This document shows, piece after piece, positions 35,243 through 53,540 of a DNA stretch of 64,000 nt. The translations under genes and the position numbers were made by a program. The DNA comes from Sinohyriopsis cumingii (lineage: Eukaryota > Mollusca > Bivalvia > Unionida > Unionidae). The notes below the pieces were generated by a model. That model worked only from the letters and a program-made list of their open reading frames with translations. It was not told where the DNA came from and ran no database searches. Location: NCBI GenBank assembly GCA_028554795.2, contig CM068825.1, positions 156,479,053-156,543,052 of the forward strand, read 5' to 3'. Numbering within the stretch: position 1 is the first letter of the stretch; each line of letters starts with the position of its first letter.

Positions 35243-35480
35243 TTTCCCTATTCTAATCTTCTTCTTCTATTTCCCATCTGGTAAGCCTGGTTGGGTGATT
35301 TGATCTGCAACTGATCTTCAGTATCTTGGTTTTCTCAACATTAATCAGCAAGACTGTTCCGTCTGCTGTTTCCTCAGCACAAGTAGACTTCTCACGCACC
35401 TGGTCATGCCTGTGTGAGAGAAGAGTCATGTCATCGGTGAAGTCCAAATCATCCTCTTCTTCTCACAACGTTCATTTGAT
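35243..35480 (-). pseudogene. LINE reverse transcriptase fragment
   Basis: Encodes DLDFTDDMTLLSHRHDQV followed by a LLINVEKTKILKI stretch. This is the palm region with the (F/Y)xDD box (FTDD here) and the downstream block of non-LTR retrotransposon reverse transcriptases. Only this short piece is readable and it abuts a Polinton polymerase relic. Confidence 0.75.
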
Positions 35481-36300
35481 CCTCATGTAGTGTTGACTGT
35501 TGTAGGCCGATAACAGCAGCACGTTGGCATTTTGATATATATACATATATGGGGTGAAGAGCGTGGTCTCCGCCAAAGACGTTGACGGCAATGGCGGGAT
35601 TAATGGTCTCAAAGATGGTAATGTCATAGGTCTTCAGAGGAAACTTAAGATTGTCAACTCGCAGCGCTCCCAGACACTTACATTGGGCGGGTAAAGTATC
35701 CATTCAAAACATCATGTGTCAAGGTTATCTAAGTTTATGACTGTCATTTATGGAATCAAAATTAGGCGTGAGTATTTGTCCCATGCCTCGAAAAGTTAGT
35801 AGAGTTAACTTTTGCGTATTCCCTCCTCACATCTGATAAATCGCCAGCCTGGGCCATTGTTTGTAAACGTTTCCATTTGATCTTCGCTTTGCTATGGACC
35901 GATGGATCAATGCATCAAAGCCATCAGCCGATAGTGCCACTTCTACTCAGCTGACTGATAAGTAGCTCGCCATGTAGACAGCTTTCTCGTCTTATGTAAT
36001 CCATTCTAACTGGGCCTAAACGCGTAGGTCATCTTATGTAATCCATTCTAACTGGGCCTAAACGCGTAGGTTAAAATTGGCGCATTTCGTTTTGATCTCA
36101 TTTGTTAGGATATTCAATATGCTAGGTGACGTAGTTCTGAAAAAATTAGAGAAGTCCAGTTCTTGAGGATCATGGCATAGGAGAGTTAACGACTTATTAT
36201 CCTTTCCAGAACTAGCCTCTTTTTGTACGAGAATGGACTAGACGATCGTGTAGCAGGGATTGGGGTAGAGGCCCATGCTCACTTTGCATGGCCCGTAATT
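35470..36300 (-). pseudogene. Relic of a different Polinton PolB-type gene
   Basis: Pieces in several frames are in the order expected of a widespread invertebrate Polinton polymerase N-terminal region: a FRTTSPSILNILTNEIK-like part, then INLDN(L)D.CFEW, then PLKTYDITIFETINPAIAV with NVFGGDHALHPIYV. I recall the pattern (I/V)NVFGYE...(Y/H)P(L/I)YISK from such proteins. The subtype is clearly not that of copy 1. A 42-bp tandem duplication (about 35990-36072) lies inside it. Confidence 0.55.
35990..36072. repeat. 42-bp tandem duplication
   Basis: Two near-perfect copies of a unit running from CTTATGTAATCCATTCTAAC to AACGCGTAGGT. Confidence 0.9.
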
Positions 36301-36559
36301 TAACCGTTTTAGATATCCTCTGGGACGTTATGGGTAGATACCTTGAAGTTTGTGTGCAGTTTTGCCGCCTATGGGCTGGCTTTGGTCACTAGGTATCTGT
36401 TGAGGTAGACTGCCGTACTCAGGCTGCCATTGCTGTCTCCAGCATATTATCGTATTCGTACTTGATGACCATCTCTTAAAAGGAAGTTTATTTGCTCTAT
36501 GCTCGGCACGTTGATCGCTATCGTGTACGTGTTTGAGATGCAAAAGCCTTCCTCGATTT

Positions 36560-37443
36560 GGAAACTTGTCGTTGCTTGTTGCTTGTTGTTGCTGTCTGAA
36601 GTCCGCCAGAAAGTTGAATCTTTATGTGTTTATATATATGCTATAGTAGGTACCTAGCCTTTCTTTGAATCTGAAATTTATAATGGCCACAATTTAGGCG
36701 CGAATATAGTCAATATTACTAGTGATGTTTGTCACTTTGCGTGACCTTTTGCTCGGATGGGCTTTGCTATGCAGCTCGCTATATCTTAGATTTTGGACTT
36801 GATAGTCGACGCGTTTCTGACATTTTTGTAATAGATTCGACCTTACAAATCGCTTCCATATATGAAGATAAATTATGTAGACTAAATGATGTCGATTTGC
36901 TTATTTTGGGAAATGCTGCATGTGTAAATTTTAAATTAAAATGATCTGCTTATTATGGGAAATGTTGCATGTGTAAATTTCATGAATCAGTCTTTTACGA
37001 TGAGATATAATTTTAAATTAAAATGCTCTCCACGAACTTAAAATTTTCTCCGTCTCTGTTCCAGTTGCTAAAATTGTAAATATAGACTGCCGCAAAAATG
37101 TAACTAAGAGAAAATTATTTTTGCCGATTTTTACGGCTTGTGCTTAGCTTGAAAATACGAGGGACTAGAAACAAACAGGTCAGTATACAATTGACTGTAT
37201 AGGCGATCATTTATAAGAAGAAAACAATTTAAATGACCTGAAAATATGGTTCTATATTATTTTCAAAACTTATTTATATTTGCTAAAATCCTACCCCCCC
37301 CCCCCCCACATATTAGTGTCTCTTGGTATTGTATGTGTGTGTGTGTCCTTTTTCCCTTAACAACATCCTTGTCACTACACTAATGAGTGTTAGTTATGTG
37401 AGAAAGTGGATTATTGTGACACTTACTCTCTTTGCTTGTGTGA

Positions 37444-37490
<47 letters not shown>

Positions 37491-38106
37491 GTACGATTGA
37501 CGATTGTAGGTGATGGTTTAGGTGTGTTTTTTTTAAAGAAAAGCTTTTCTTCTACATTATCTTTTGGTAGAAAGTATAGAGTCATCTGTTGGTGATAGTG
37601 TGTGGTATTTAAAATATGTAAACAACAGTATATTTTAGGTCAGCACTGATAACTCTTTGGGTTGTTTGGTATGTGATTGTGAATTGGCGTAGCGTTCGTC
37701 AATTATGCCATTCATCATTGAATAGTCAACGATGATGACTAACAAAATAGATAAAATGCAAACGTTGCAAGAGGTGGTAGTCGATCTAGGTATAGTGAAA
37801 GAGTTGCTAGTAAAGGTGGTGACTGGCTTTTACAGTCCCAGGAGAGTCAAGAATGATAACAATAACTTATGGAAAGTCAAAGAAACGTTAAGGGATCTGA
37901 TAAAAAGGGAAAACGAGTAAATGGAGGACCAGGGGGACAAGGAGCAGATACAAGCATAAAATGATAAGTTGATGCAAGAGGAAGAGAACGAGAAGAGGAA
38001 AAAAGTGGAGGAGGAGAAAACGGAGGAGAAAAAGAAAAAGAAGAAAAATGTTACGGAGAAGATGAGGAGTTGGTGGAGAAGAAGAAGAAATGACAGAAAT
38101 TAGAAT
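36560..38106. other. Intergenic with (TG)n tract
   Basis: A (TG)n run at about 37447-37488 and a poly-C tract near 37294. A coding-like frame at 37732-37920 plus (MMTNKIDKMQTLQEVVVDLG) is followed by a purine-rich tail to 38090 (GAGGAGAAAA...) that could encode a Lys/Glu-rich C-terminus but is broken by stops. It may be a decayed accessory-type gene; not certain. Confidence 0.4.
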
Positions 38107-38114
38107 AATCCCAA

Positions 38115-38222
38115 AAGTCCTTTCCAAGGCCATTCCATTGCCTCGAAATGATGTCTACATGACCATTCCATTGCCTCGAAATGATGTCTACATGGCCATT
38201 CCATTGCCTCGAAATGATGTCT
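38115..38222. repeat. 33-bp tandem repeat, 3 copies
   Basis: Three copies of CCATTCCATTGCCTCGAAAT plus GATGTCTACATGG. Confidence 0.92.
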
Positions 38223-38654
38223 AGTCTCTATTGCCGAACAAACAATTTTTGTCTTTTTATTGTATAACTGTTTGTTTGTTTGTTTGCTTGTTTGTAGGCA
38301 CGTCTATATCTCTGTTGATTTTGTCCCTCTACCACCCTTGACCCTAGACAGACCATGTAAATTTTCATTTGACCTTTTATATTCTCCCTATTGATTTGAA
38401 CAACATTTTTGACCCCATAGTGCAACCCCCCAAATTTAACAGTAGACCCTATGTGGCCATATGTCGTCCCCATTAACTACTGTTGTAACAATAGTGGTCG
38501 TTTCTATGAAATATTATAATGACATGTGCCATTATATGAACATTAATGAAGAATCTCAGACAAGAGTTTTTCTCCATCTAAATTTATCGAACGAGTTCAA
38601 TTTTTAAAGACTATCTAAAGACTGAGACTATTCGGCGTATTTCATTAAATTAAG

Positions 38655-39724
38655 ATGGCATTATGTATAAATACAGATATAAATACAGATATAAATACAG
38701 CTATAAATACAGATATAAATACAGATATAAATACAGCTATAAATACAGATATAATACAGATATAAATACAGATATAAATACAGATATAAATACAGATATA
38801 AATACAGCTATAAATACAGATATAATACAGGTATAAATACAGATATAAATACAGATATAAATACAGCTATAAATACAGATATAAATACAGATATAAATAC
38901 AGATATAAATACAGCTATAAATACAGCTATAAATACAGATATAATACAGATATAAATACAGATATAAATACAGATATAATACAGATATAAATACAGATAT
39001 AAATACAGATATAAATACAGATATAAATACAGATATAATACAGATATAAATACAGATATAAATACAGATATAAATACAGATATAAATACAGGTATAAATA
39101 CAGATATAAATACAGATATAAATACAGATATAAATACAGGTATAAATACAGATATAAATACAGATATAAATACAGATATAAATACAGATATAAATACAGA
39201 TATAAATACAGATATAATACAGATATAAATACAGATATAAATACAGCTATAAATACAGCTATAAATACAGATATAATACAGATATAAATACAGATATAAA
39301 TAGAGATATAAATACAGATATAAATACAGATATAAATACAGATATAAGTACAGATATAAATAGAGATATAAATACAGATATAAATACAGATATAAATACA
39401 GATATAAATACAGATATAAATACAGATATAATACAGATATAAATACAGATATAAATACAGATATAATACAGATATAAATACAGATATAAATACAGATATA
39501 AATACAGATATAAATACAGGTATAAATACAGATATAAATACAGATATAAATACAGATATAAATACAGGTATAAATACAGATATAAGTACAGATATAAATA
39601 CAGATATAATACAGATATAAATACAGATATAAATACAGCTATAAATACAGATATAATACAGATATAAATACAGCTATAAATACAGATATAAATACAGATA
39701 TAAATATAGATATAAATACAGATA
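38655..39724. repeat. 12-bp satellite array, about 90 copies
   Basis: Head-to-tail TATAAATACAGA units with rare variants (TACAGC, TACAGG) and recurrent one-base-shorter units (TATAATACAGA). Variant units recur in blocks, showing higher-order duplication. The minus-strand LYLYLY frame is an artefact. Confidence 0.97.
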
Positions 39725-40049
39725 CTCAACAATAAAAAGACAGAAAACAGAATTTAGATTCGGATGCCGTGGTCATTACGCCTTCATTCTTATCCAGTCA
39801 TTTCCAATGTCATAGGGTGTTATTGGGTGTTATTAAACGTATGTAATAATGGAAAATATCACATGGGGTATATAGATGTAAATAACAGAGTAGCCCCATG
39901 ATATATTCATCTAGTTAAAGCCGATTGATAAATATAAATGACACTAAATATTATGGAATAATAGCAGAAATGATAAAAACACCATTCCATTGTAGATCCT
40001 TATTTAGTCAAATTATTTAACGCAATTTTTGACACCGATAACTTCCCCA
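39725..40049. other. Intergenic, nothing recognised
   Basis: AT-rich host DNA between the satellite and the LINE relic. Confidence 0.5.
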
Positions 40050-42063
40050 AACATTAGGGCGAAAGTTATATATTCGCATTATACAAATAGGCTCTTTATT
40101 TGAGCCTAACAGTTACAGGGGTATCTTTCTCATATATATATTGAATAAATGTTTTACCAGTATTTTAAACTAACGCCATTTTAACGATGCTAAGCTAATA
40201 ACAAAACTTAAGAACCTCAGGCGGGATTCTGCAAAGTCTATTCGGGTTAAGAAAACAAAAAATTTGTAGGCTTCAAGCAATGGTTCAGAAATATTTGAGT
40301 GAAAACGGAGGTCGTTTGTATTGTCTCTTTGCCGACTTTGCCAAGGCTTTCGACTCTTTTGATAATGTAAAATGTTTTACAAAGCTGCGTGTTAAACCCT
40401 CTTCTGTTTAATCTATTTAAAAATAGTTTAGTGTCAGACTTCTAACAATCATAAAGATATCTTAATTACACAATAAATACCTAACACTATGGCGCTGCTT
40501 TATGGTGATGACGTTACAAACTCTGCTGATTTAAACAGTCATTTACAAAGGCAAACTAACATTGTGGAGACATTTTTTGAAAACAATGGAATGTGCTTTA
40601 ATTTATATAAAACTAAAATTATTGTATTATAATATTCAGAAAGGGTGGATTTCTGAGTAACGAAAAGTGGTATTATTAAGGTAAACAAGTCTAACCCGTA
40701 TCTGAGTATTAAGATATGGGATTATATTTCACATCCATACTTACCTGGACGAAATAAGCAAACGTGTCTCCGCATACAGTGAGTATTATCCAAAATAAGT
40801 TAGGCAAATTTTCAAACTAGTTTTGATCACACGTGTATTAACATATGTTGCTAAAATTGGGGGCTATGAATATTCACATACTAATTGAGATGATACATGA
40901 TTTGTTCCACACTACATTTCTAAAGCGTCTCAGACATAATTTCTCCCTTTTACCACGATGATAATGTGGAAGACTACTACTATGTTTTAAGTATTACTGA
41001 AAAATTATTAAATATTGGATTAGAATGGGCAGTAACCTGATCCAAGACAGTGTTAAATTATGCTGAAAAAAAATGTACTAGTCTTACTATAGTTGGTTAG
41101 CACAGGATGTAGGACATGAAAATTTGCATTCTTTTAATTTTAGACAACGTTTTAAAAACGATATAATACATAATTAAGACTCAGTCTTAAATAAATCACC
41201 CAAGGCGTATCATTATAGCAAAATTTATTATGCATTTCCGTTCTATTTTAAACAACTCTTTATTTAGCTACCCCTCTACGGAATGCATTAATCAGACTCC
41301 GTTGTTCCGCTCATAATTTAGCTATAGAGAAATGACGTCATAATGAACCCCACCAATCTACGTATATGTCTGTTATGTAATAAAAGACAAATAGAAGATA
41401 CACTAGTATGTAATCTCTTTTGAACTAAGGTGGGAAAGTCTTCTGTCGAAAAGAAAAAGACAAACACTACTAACACGCTACAACATTACAAAGAACCAAA
41501 CTCCAGACTATATCATTTAATTACTCACTCTCCTTGTGTCCGAACAAACAAATTATAACATTCGACGTTTATATAATATGGCGATTTGCAGTTTCAGGCT
41601 AAATTCTACCACATCATTTTTATACCCTCAACAGTATTTTAGTGGGATAGGATATTCTGTGTGCAATGTCTTATAGCGCTTTGAAAAAGTGTTTTTGTTC
41701 AAAACATTTATCTGCAAAAGCCAGATTTTACTAATCGAAAGCGGGATATTATCCATACTATATTACAACGTAATATAAGTTCATGAACAGCTAATCTGTA
41801 CTGTGTTCAACTTGCTGGCACTCCTTTGTGTTCCAGCAATGGGATCGAAACCACCATGCACGTTTTCATCTCCTGTCCCAAGTACACTGAACTCAGTTGA
41901 TGAGAAAATTACTTTCACTGTCATATTCACCCATTAGCTTGGATTACCTGCTCTGGGAAAAGGGCAGTGCAAATGAAAACTGTATAATTTTCATCATATA
42001 TGCCAATATTTATCCGCAACGTGACGATTTCAATAACTTACTCAAATCATGATTACTGTCATT

Positions 42064-42106
<43 letters not shown>

Positions 42107-42690
42107 AGCAATCACTTTTCATTATTATATTGTCATATTGAAAATGTTGCAATGCTTGAATCATGTAGGGAGAGCGCTAATTTTAAGTTGCTACAACTTG
42201 TGCCTAATCCCACTGTATTATATTGTGACAATAAAATACGCTTAAGTAATAGAAGATGAATATGACACTGTTTTAGAATGACCTGTTCATGTATATCTTA
42301 GAATCAAGTTCATATAAAATATTATTAGCAAAAAGCACCTACGTAAAGAGATCTTCCATTCTCTGAGGAAAGTCAAGAACCATGCTATATTACCTCAGCT
42401 AGCACAATACGTCTTTTCAGCATTCCAAAGATTAGATCAAATGTACATGTGACTATATTATTATTTTATATTTTCTATACCTTTAGAGTTATATTATGAT
42501 TGCTTATTTTCATCTTCTACATATTTCTTTTTCCAAATATATTCATATTTTCTTTTAAATTTGTCATTCTTTTTCTCACATTATTGTGTTAAATCTGTTT
42601 GTAATTTAACGCTCCATATCATTTCAATATTGCTGTGTAACTGCAATTGATTATGGGTCTATGGCCTACGTTACAAATAAAACAAATTAA
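40050..42690 (+). pseudogene. Decayed LINE retrotransposon
   Basis: Pieces of reverse transcriptase occur in order: SYRGIFLIYILNKCFTSIL, GGRLYCLFADFAKAFDSFD, then ALLYGDDVTNSADLNSHLQR with the xDD box, then a C-terminal Cys/His stretch (SSNGIETTMHVFISCPKYTE). The 3' end GGTCTATGGCCTACGTTACA followed by AATAAA and an A-rich tail resembles LINE tails. Frames are shattered, so it is inactive. A (CT)n microsatellite lies at about 42067-42104 inside it. Confidence 0.8.
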
Positions 42691-49627
<6,937 letters not shown>

Positions 49628-49740
49628 TCACACTATCCTCGCTCCTTCGGCAATAGCCTCCATAGACAGTTCATCCAGGAAGCGACGGGCATACTCCAGG
49701 TGCAGCAGGAGTTCAAGCAATTTTGCTATCCTGCTCATTT
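49628..49740 (-). pseudogene. Relic or paralogue of accessory gene B
   Basis: Encodes MSRIAKLLELLLHLEYARRF and then LDELSMEAIAEGARIV, closely matching the first 35 residues of protein B at 52680-53060 (MSSRLTKLMELQMHLEYARY). The frame then stops, with no stem-loop downstream. It lies about 1.6 kb outside copy 2, so it comes from a separate insertion or a host homologue of this accessory protein. Confidence 0.65.
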
Positions 49741-49744
49741 TCTT

Positions 49745-50220
49745 GTAATTGTCACGAATTATTGAATTAAGGTCGCATGCGCCGTTCAGGCATGCGCGAC
49801 TATTTATTACCCTCATACGATGGTTAATCATTCATTTGCGGGGAAAGGAAAGAGTGCTTCATCCCCCATTGAATTTATGCACCCATAGAGTGCTATCTAG
49901 TTCCGTCCACAGGTGGTCGGACAGTACAGTCCTAAACGACTTGTATGGAGGGCTAGCATGAGTGAGAATCGACCCAACAAACACTCATACATGCATTTAA
50001 TGTGTTGACCACAGCATAATGAGACGTAGAGAGCGCTTGGACACAGCTTTGATGACGTCACATCGGTTCCGTGCGTACAAACTCATCGGGGCACCTGGTT
50101 TCAAGACGAGTGGGAATCGGCCCACACACTCGTCTTTTTGAATGTCAGAAGTGGAAGTAAGGAAGGGACACGGAGGGATACGCCAAATGTCGAACGGAAC
50201 GTACCTGAAACGCCAAGACA
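49745..50220 (-). repeat. SINE-like module, copy 2 of 3
   Basis: In minus orientation a B-box-like GGGTCGATTCTC is followed by a block with GTGCATAAAT-type sequence and a GGATGAAGCACTCTTTCCTT box. It is related over its length to 50870-51293 in the same orientation (CGCATGCG near the 3' end in both) and to 9300-9480 inverted. Confidence 0.5.
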
Positions 50221-50472
50221 TGCTACATATAAAATTTTTCTTAGTTAAGTAATTATTGAGATTCACTATAAGCAATTATGTGTTAGCCACAAATGTAATT
50301 AGAGTCACGCAATATTATTGTACAATACAAATTTCTTTTTTTCTAGTTAACCAAATTACCGAGCACATATTATACGTAACACAATACCCTAAACTTTTTA
50401 ATCTAAATTATCTGAACGACAGCGATACGTTTTGTCAAACAAAAACAATTCACTGCTATTGGTTCAAGCTTA

Positions 50473-50787
50473 CTATAACAGTACTATTGTGCCACATAAA
50501 TAAACAGCTATCTCCAGCCACACTAAGAATTTAGGATTAACTTTCAAAATACTTACCCCGAGGGTGTCCATTTCCTCTTGAATCAAACGCATACATTCAT
50601 GTTTTTGAGCATTATGTTGTTCCACTTTTCTACCTATACTAAGCCTGGGCGTTCTTCTCACTTCTTTTGATTTATTGTCCCAAACAAAGAGCATTGTTAT
50701 TGTTCTCTGTTGTGCATTTAAGCTCCAGCCGGTGGCTACTAAGAGGCCAAGACCTCTTAGCGCACTCAATGCCTGGGCGTTAATCAT
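50473..50787 (-). CDS. Unassigned ORF between SINE-like modules (104 aa)
   Basis: Open from ATG 50787. The first 80 residues look coding (VATGWSLNAQQRTITMLFVW, HNAQKHECMRLIQEEMDTLG). After EEMDTLG the DNA reads GGGGTAAGTATTTT, a good splice donor, so the real coding part may be an exon ending at about 50559. Unknown family. Its upstream DNA is the 50870-51293 module, just as the gene B relic has the 49745-50220 module upstream. Confidence 0.4.
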   Translation of the reverse strand: MINAQALSALRGLGLLVATGWSLNAQQRTITMLFVWDNKSKEVRRTPRLSIGRKVEQHNAQKHECMRLIQEEMDTLGVSILKVNPKFLVWLEIAVYLCGTIVLL

Positions 50788-50869
50788 GTCCGTCGTTTGC
50801 TCTATTGCCGATTTTCTGACTTACTCGTTGATCTGTTCGCTGAAGACTAATGCTTCGACTGTCTTACTG

Positions 50870-51293
50870 ACTATTGTATTAATGTCGCATGCGTCAATCT
50901 GGCTTGCTCGACCGGTTAATGCCCGCAAAGCCGGCCATTTAATTTTTTGTGGGGGGAAGGAAAAAGAGTTCTTCCCCAGAGCATTTATGCACACAAAGTG
51001 TGCTATTTAGTTGAGCCAACAAGTCCCAAACGACCTGTCTGGAGGGCTATGATGAGTGGACTTGAACCCGCACACACTCATTCTGGTGGAATACCTGTTT
51101 ACTGCAGTGAGAGACGTCGAGTTTGATTGGGCAATTCTCGTATGATGTCACCCCCGTTCCGTGCGTAAAAGCTCTACGTAGCACCTGATTTGTAGACGAG
51201 TTGGAATCGGCCGACACACTCGTCATTTAAATATCAGAGTTGGCGGGGAGGAGAGGGACCCGGAAGGAGACACCTATTGCTGTCCGTAACGTT
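50870..51293 (-). repeat. SINE-like module, copy 3 of 3, abutting copy 2
   Basis: In minus orientation, B-box-like GGGTTCAAGTCCAC, then GTGCATAAATGCTCTGGGG and TTTTTCCTTCCCCCC. The homology with 49745-50220 ends at the copy 2 boundary, so copy 2 inserted in or beside this repeat. Confidence 0.5.
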
Positions 51294-51625
51294 GGTAGTG
51301 AATAGGGGCACTAGAGCCTCAATGGGAATTAGCATTACAGACCCCCCCTGGGCAAATATAGCCTCAAGGGAAATTTAACATGGAGAAAAATCGTGGGCAA
51401 ATATAGCCTCAAGGGGAATTGAACATGGAGAAAAATCGTGGGCAAACCTAGCCTCAAGGGGAATTGAACATGGGGGAATAAAGTGTGGGTCTATCTAGGG
51501 ACAAGAGGAATTAAACATGGGATTTTTTTTTTTAAATTTTTTATTAAAAAAAGGGGTAGGCAATGGAAAGTCATTCTCATTTCGAGAAATATGGGTGGCC
51601 CTGAAAAGGGCCTTTGGGTTTTTTT
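51294..51625. repeat. Left terminal repeat of copy 2
   Basis: Related to the copy 1 TIR but rearranged: units of GGCAAATATAGCCTCAAGGG are repeated. It includes the stem-loop of accessory gene A. Its partner is outside the window. Confidence 0.8.
51575..51615 (-). terminator. Histone-type 3' end signal 6
   Basis: Minus strand GGCCCTTTTCAGGGCC (51612-51597) followed by ACCCA. It begins 54 nt after the stop of gene A. The HDE-like box is weaker here (CTCGAAATGAGAATGA). Confidence 0.83.
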
Positions 51626-51666
51626 CTTCTTCTTCTTCTAACTCCTTAACTTCTTCCACCATCCTC

Positions 51667-52230
51667 TTATTTTTCCATCATTCCTTTCTTCTTCTTTTCT
51701 GTTTCCGGCATCCAGTCCGGGTGACCCATGGCTCGGAACTTCTCTTGGATTTTCATCCAGTTTGCGTTTAGTTTCTCTAGTTCTTCCTTTTTCTTTCTAT
51801 TTTCTTCTTCTTTTCTTTCCTTTGACCACTTTTCTTTGATCTTCTTGACCTCTTCGGTCAGCACATTCCTCATTACTTCTTCCGCTTTCTTAAGCTTGTC
51901 TAAGCCCCACTTCACAAAAGACCAATCTGTCCATTCTACAATGTCTTCTAAAAAACACCTTACACTCGTCACATAAACTATCGCTTCTTTCAACTTACCC
52001 ACTTTCACATACGGTGGGTTAATTAAACCTCTGATTCTCTTCTCCTCATCCTCTATCATTTCTTTTACAATATCGATGGCTAAGTGGAGGCTGGTTGCTT
52101 GTCTTGAGACGAAGTCTTTTGTCACTGCATGCCTCCATTCCTGTTCAAGCCTTTCTGCTACATTCATTCCATCCACCATCCAATACCAACTTCCCATAAG
52201 GTTGTTATACAAAGCTGAAGCTGCTGGCAT
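51667..52230 (-). CDS. Accessory protein A of copy 2 (187 aa)
   Basis: Homologue of the 194-aa protein of copy 1. It has the same plan, with a hydrophobic start (ALYNNLMGSWYWMVDGMNVA), GLINPPYVKVGKLKEAIVYV, RCFLEDIVEWTDWSFVKWGL, a Lys/Glu coiled coil (KEKWSKERKEEENRKKKEEL) and HPDWMPE. Roughly half of the residues differ from copy 1, far more than in the capsid genes. Intact, with stem-loop downstream and accessory promoter motif upstream. Function unknown. Confidence 0.8.
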   Translation of the reverse strand: MPAASALYNNLMGSWYWMVDGMNVAERLEQEWRHAVTKDFVSRQATSLHLAIDIVKEMIEDEEKRIRGLINPPYVKVGKLKEAIVYVTSVRCFLEDIVEWTDWSFVKWGLDKLKKAEEVMRNVLTEEVKKIKEKWSKERKEEENRKKKEELEKLNANWMKIQEKFRAMGHPDWMPETEKKKKGMMEK

Positions 52231-52274
52231 CTTCTTGTTTGCTTATTCCGTAGAATGGGCTCCAATGGCAAACA

Positions 52275-52395
52275 CTGTTAGTTTTATCCTTAAAGCGCGG
52301 ACGTGATTGAAAACATCCCCCAAGACATAAAATTGATATTACCTAGATCATGACCAAACAACGCGCGGACGTGAAGGAAAACATCCCCCACTTTT
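52275..52395 (-). promoter_or_regulatory. Promoter of accessory gene A, copy 2
   Basis: Two copies of the motif (about 52291-52318 and 52361-52388, the second reading GCGGACGTGAAGGAAAACAT then CCCCC) flank ATTGATATTACCTAGATCAT. This is the same layout as in copy 1. The TATA position reads GATAAAAC. Confidence 0.7.
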
Positions 52396-52625
52396 TCATT
52401 TCGTATAATAAAACCCAGACTATACTCTTCACATACGCTAAGAAACAATAAATAAACCCATAATCTACTATTCACACAAACGTACGTGAGCAGTTACAAA
52501 CACAAACACAAACACAAACACACATACACTCACACTATGAAAAAAGAGTCAGTGTTTATATTCACACTACTCTACCTACACACATTGGCAAATTGATGGT
52601 TATTTCTTTTCTAGAGTATTGGGGT

Positions 52626-52641
52626 AGCCCTGAAAAGGGCT
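52626..52641 (-). terminator. Histone-type 3' end signal 7
   Basis: Minus strand AGCCCTTTTCAGGGCT, then ACCCC (one change from ACCCA), then CTAGAAAAGAAATA about 12 nt on. It starts 38 nt after the stop of gene B. Confidence 0.83.
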
Positions 52642-52679
52642 GTTTGTTTTTAATTTCAGAGGCCCCTGGTTAATGGTGG

Positions 52680-53060
52680 TTAATTAGTCCAATTCACATG
52701 ACTCGTTTGAAGAGCAGACGGGGGGTGAGTGGCTTCACTATCCCACTCCTCCGTTTGCGGAATAGTGAACACTTCTTCTTCCCTCTGTCTTCTTTGTCTT
52801 TGTCTTCGTTGTGATTGTGGTTCAGCTACATGCTGGCGAGATGTCCTTGCCTCAGGTGTCACCTTGCACACAGGGTTCATCATAGGGTAATACCTGATCT
52901 CTCTCTTTCTTTCATTCTCTTCTTTCATTTTTCTCTCCTCCTCCTCCTGTTCTATTCTCACTTCTTCCACAAGGGCCTCCGCAGTCAGCTCGTTCAGTAG
53001 GTATCTGGCATACTCCAGATGCATCTGAAGTTCCATCAATTTAGTCAGTCTGCTGCTCAT
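52680..53060 (-). CDS. Accessory protein B (126 aa), coiled coil
   Basis: The helical N-terminus MSSRLTKLMELQMHLEYARY continues into LLNELTAEALVEE, followed by a strongly charged coil (EEEERKMKEENERKREI) and an Arg/Gln-rich stretch (QSQRRQRQRRQREEE). Its first 35 residues are matched by the relic at 49628-49740. In copy 1 this gene is deleted, leaving its stem-loop. No known domain. Promoter motif upstream at about 53130-53157 and stem-loop downstream. Confidence 0.75.
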   Translation of the reverse strand: MSSRLTKLMELQMHLEYARYLLNELTAEALVEEVRIEQEEEERKMKEENERKREIRYYPMMNPVCKVTPEARTSRQHVAEPQSQRRQRQRRQREEEVFTIPQTEEWDSEATHPPSALQTSHVNWTN

Positions 53061-53119
53061 TCTACTCCTTTTTTACTGTTGATCAATCAACAAGGGTAGC
53101 TAGACTGTCCAGCAAGTTT

Positions 53120-53232
53120 CAATTTATAGTGAAAGTGCGGACGTGAAGGAAAACATCCCCCTAAAAACATAAAATTGATCTTACCTAGATCATGACCAAA
53201 GAAACAACGCGCAGACCTAAAAGAAACACTCA
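53120..53232 (-). promoter_or_regulatory. Promoter of accessory gene B, copy 2
   Basis: GCGGACGTGAAGGAAAACAT then CCCC at about 53137-53160, ATTGATCTTACCTAGATCAT at about 53174, then the ACGCGCAGACCTAAAAGAAA variant. A minus-strand TATA (CTATAAATTG) lies at about 53122-53131. Confidence 0.7.
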
Positions 53233-53540
53233 CTCACTTTTTTATGCTACCCATTCCTATTCTAAATTTTTTTTTCATTAATCACTTCAATAGACTATCC
53301 AAATACGCAAAGCAATCCAATCCAACCCCCCAAATCTACTCTCCCCACATCTCAAACAGCCAAAAAAAACAAACATCATATTATCCACACCAACGTACGT
53401 GAGCACTTACAAACTCACAATCTTATACACAAACACATACCCTCACATTTTTAAAAAAAGAGTTAGTGTTTATATTCACACTACTCTACCTACACACACA
53501 TTGGCAAATTCATGGTTATTTCTTTTCTAGAGTATTGGGT

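Noticed and set aside
39259..39732. 157-codon LYLYLY frame
   Set aside because: It lies inside the 12-bp satellite, so the open frame is a consequence of the unit.
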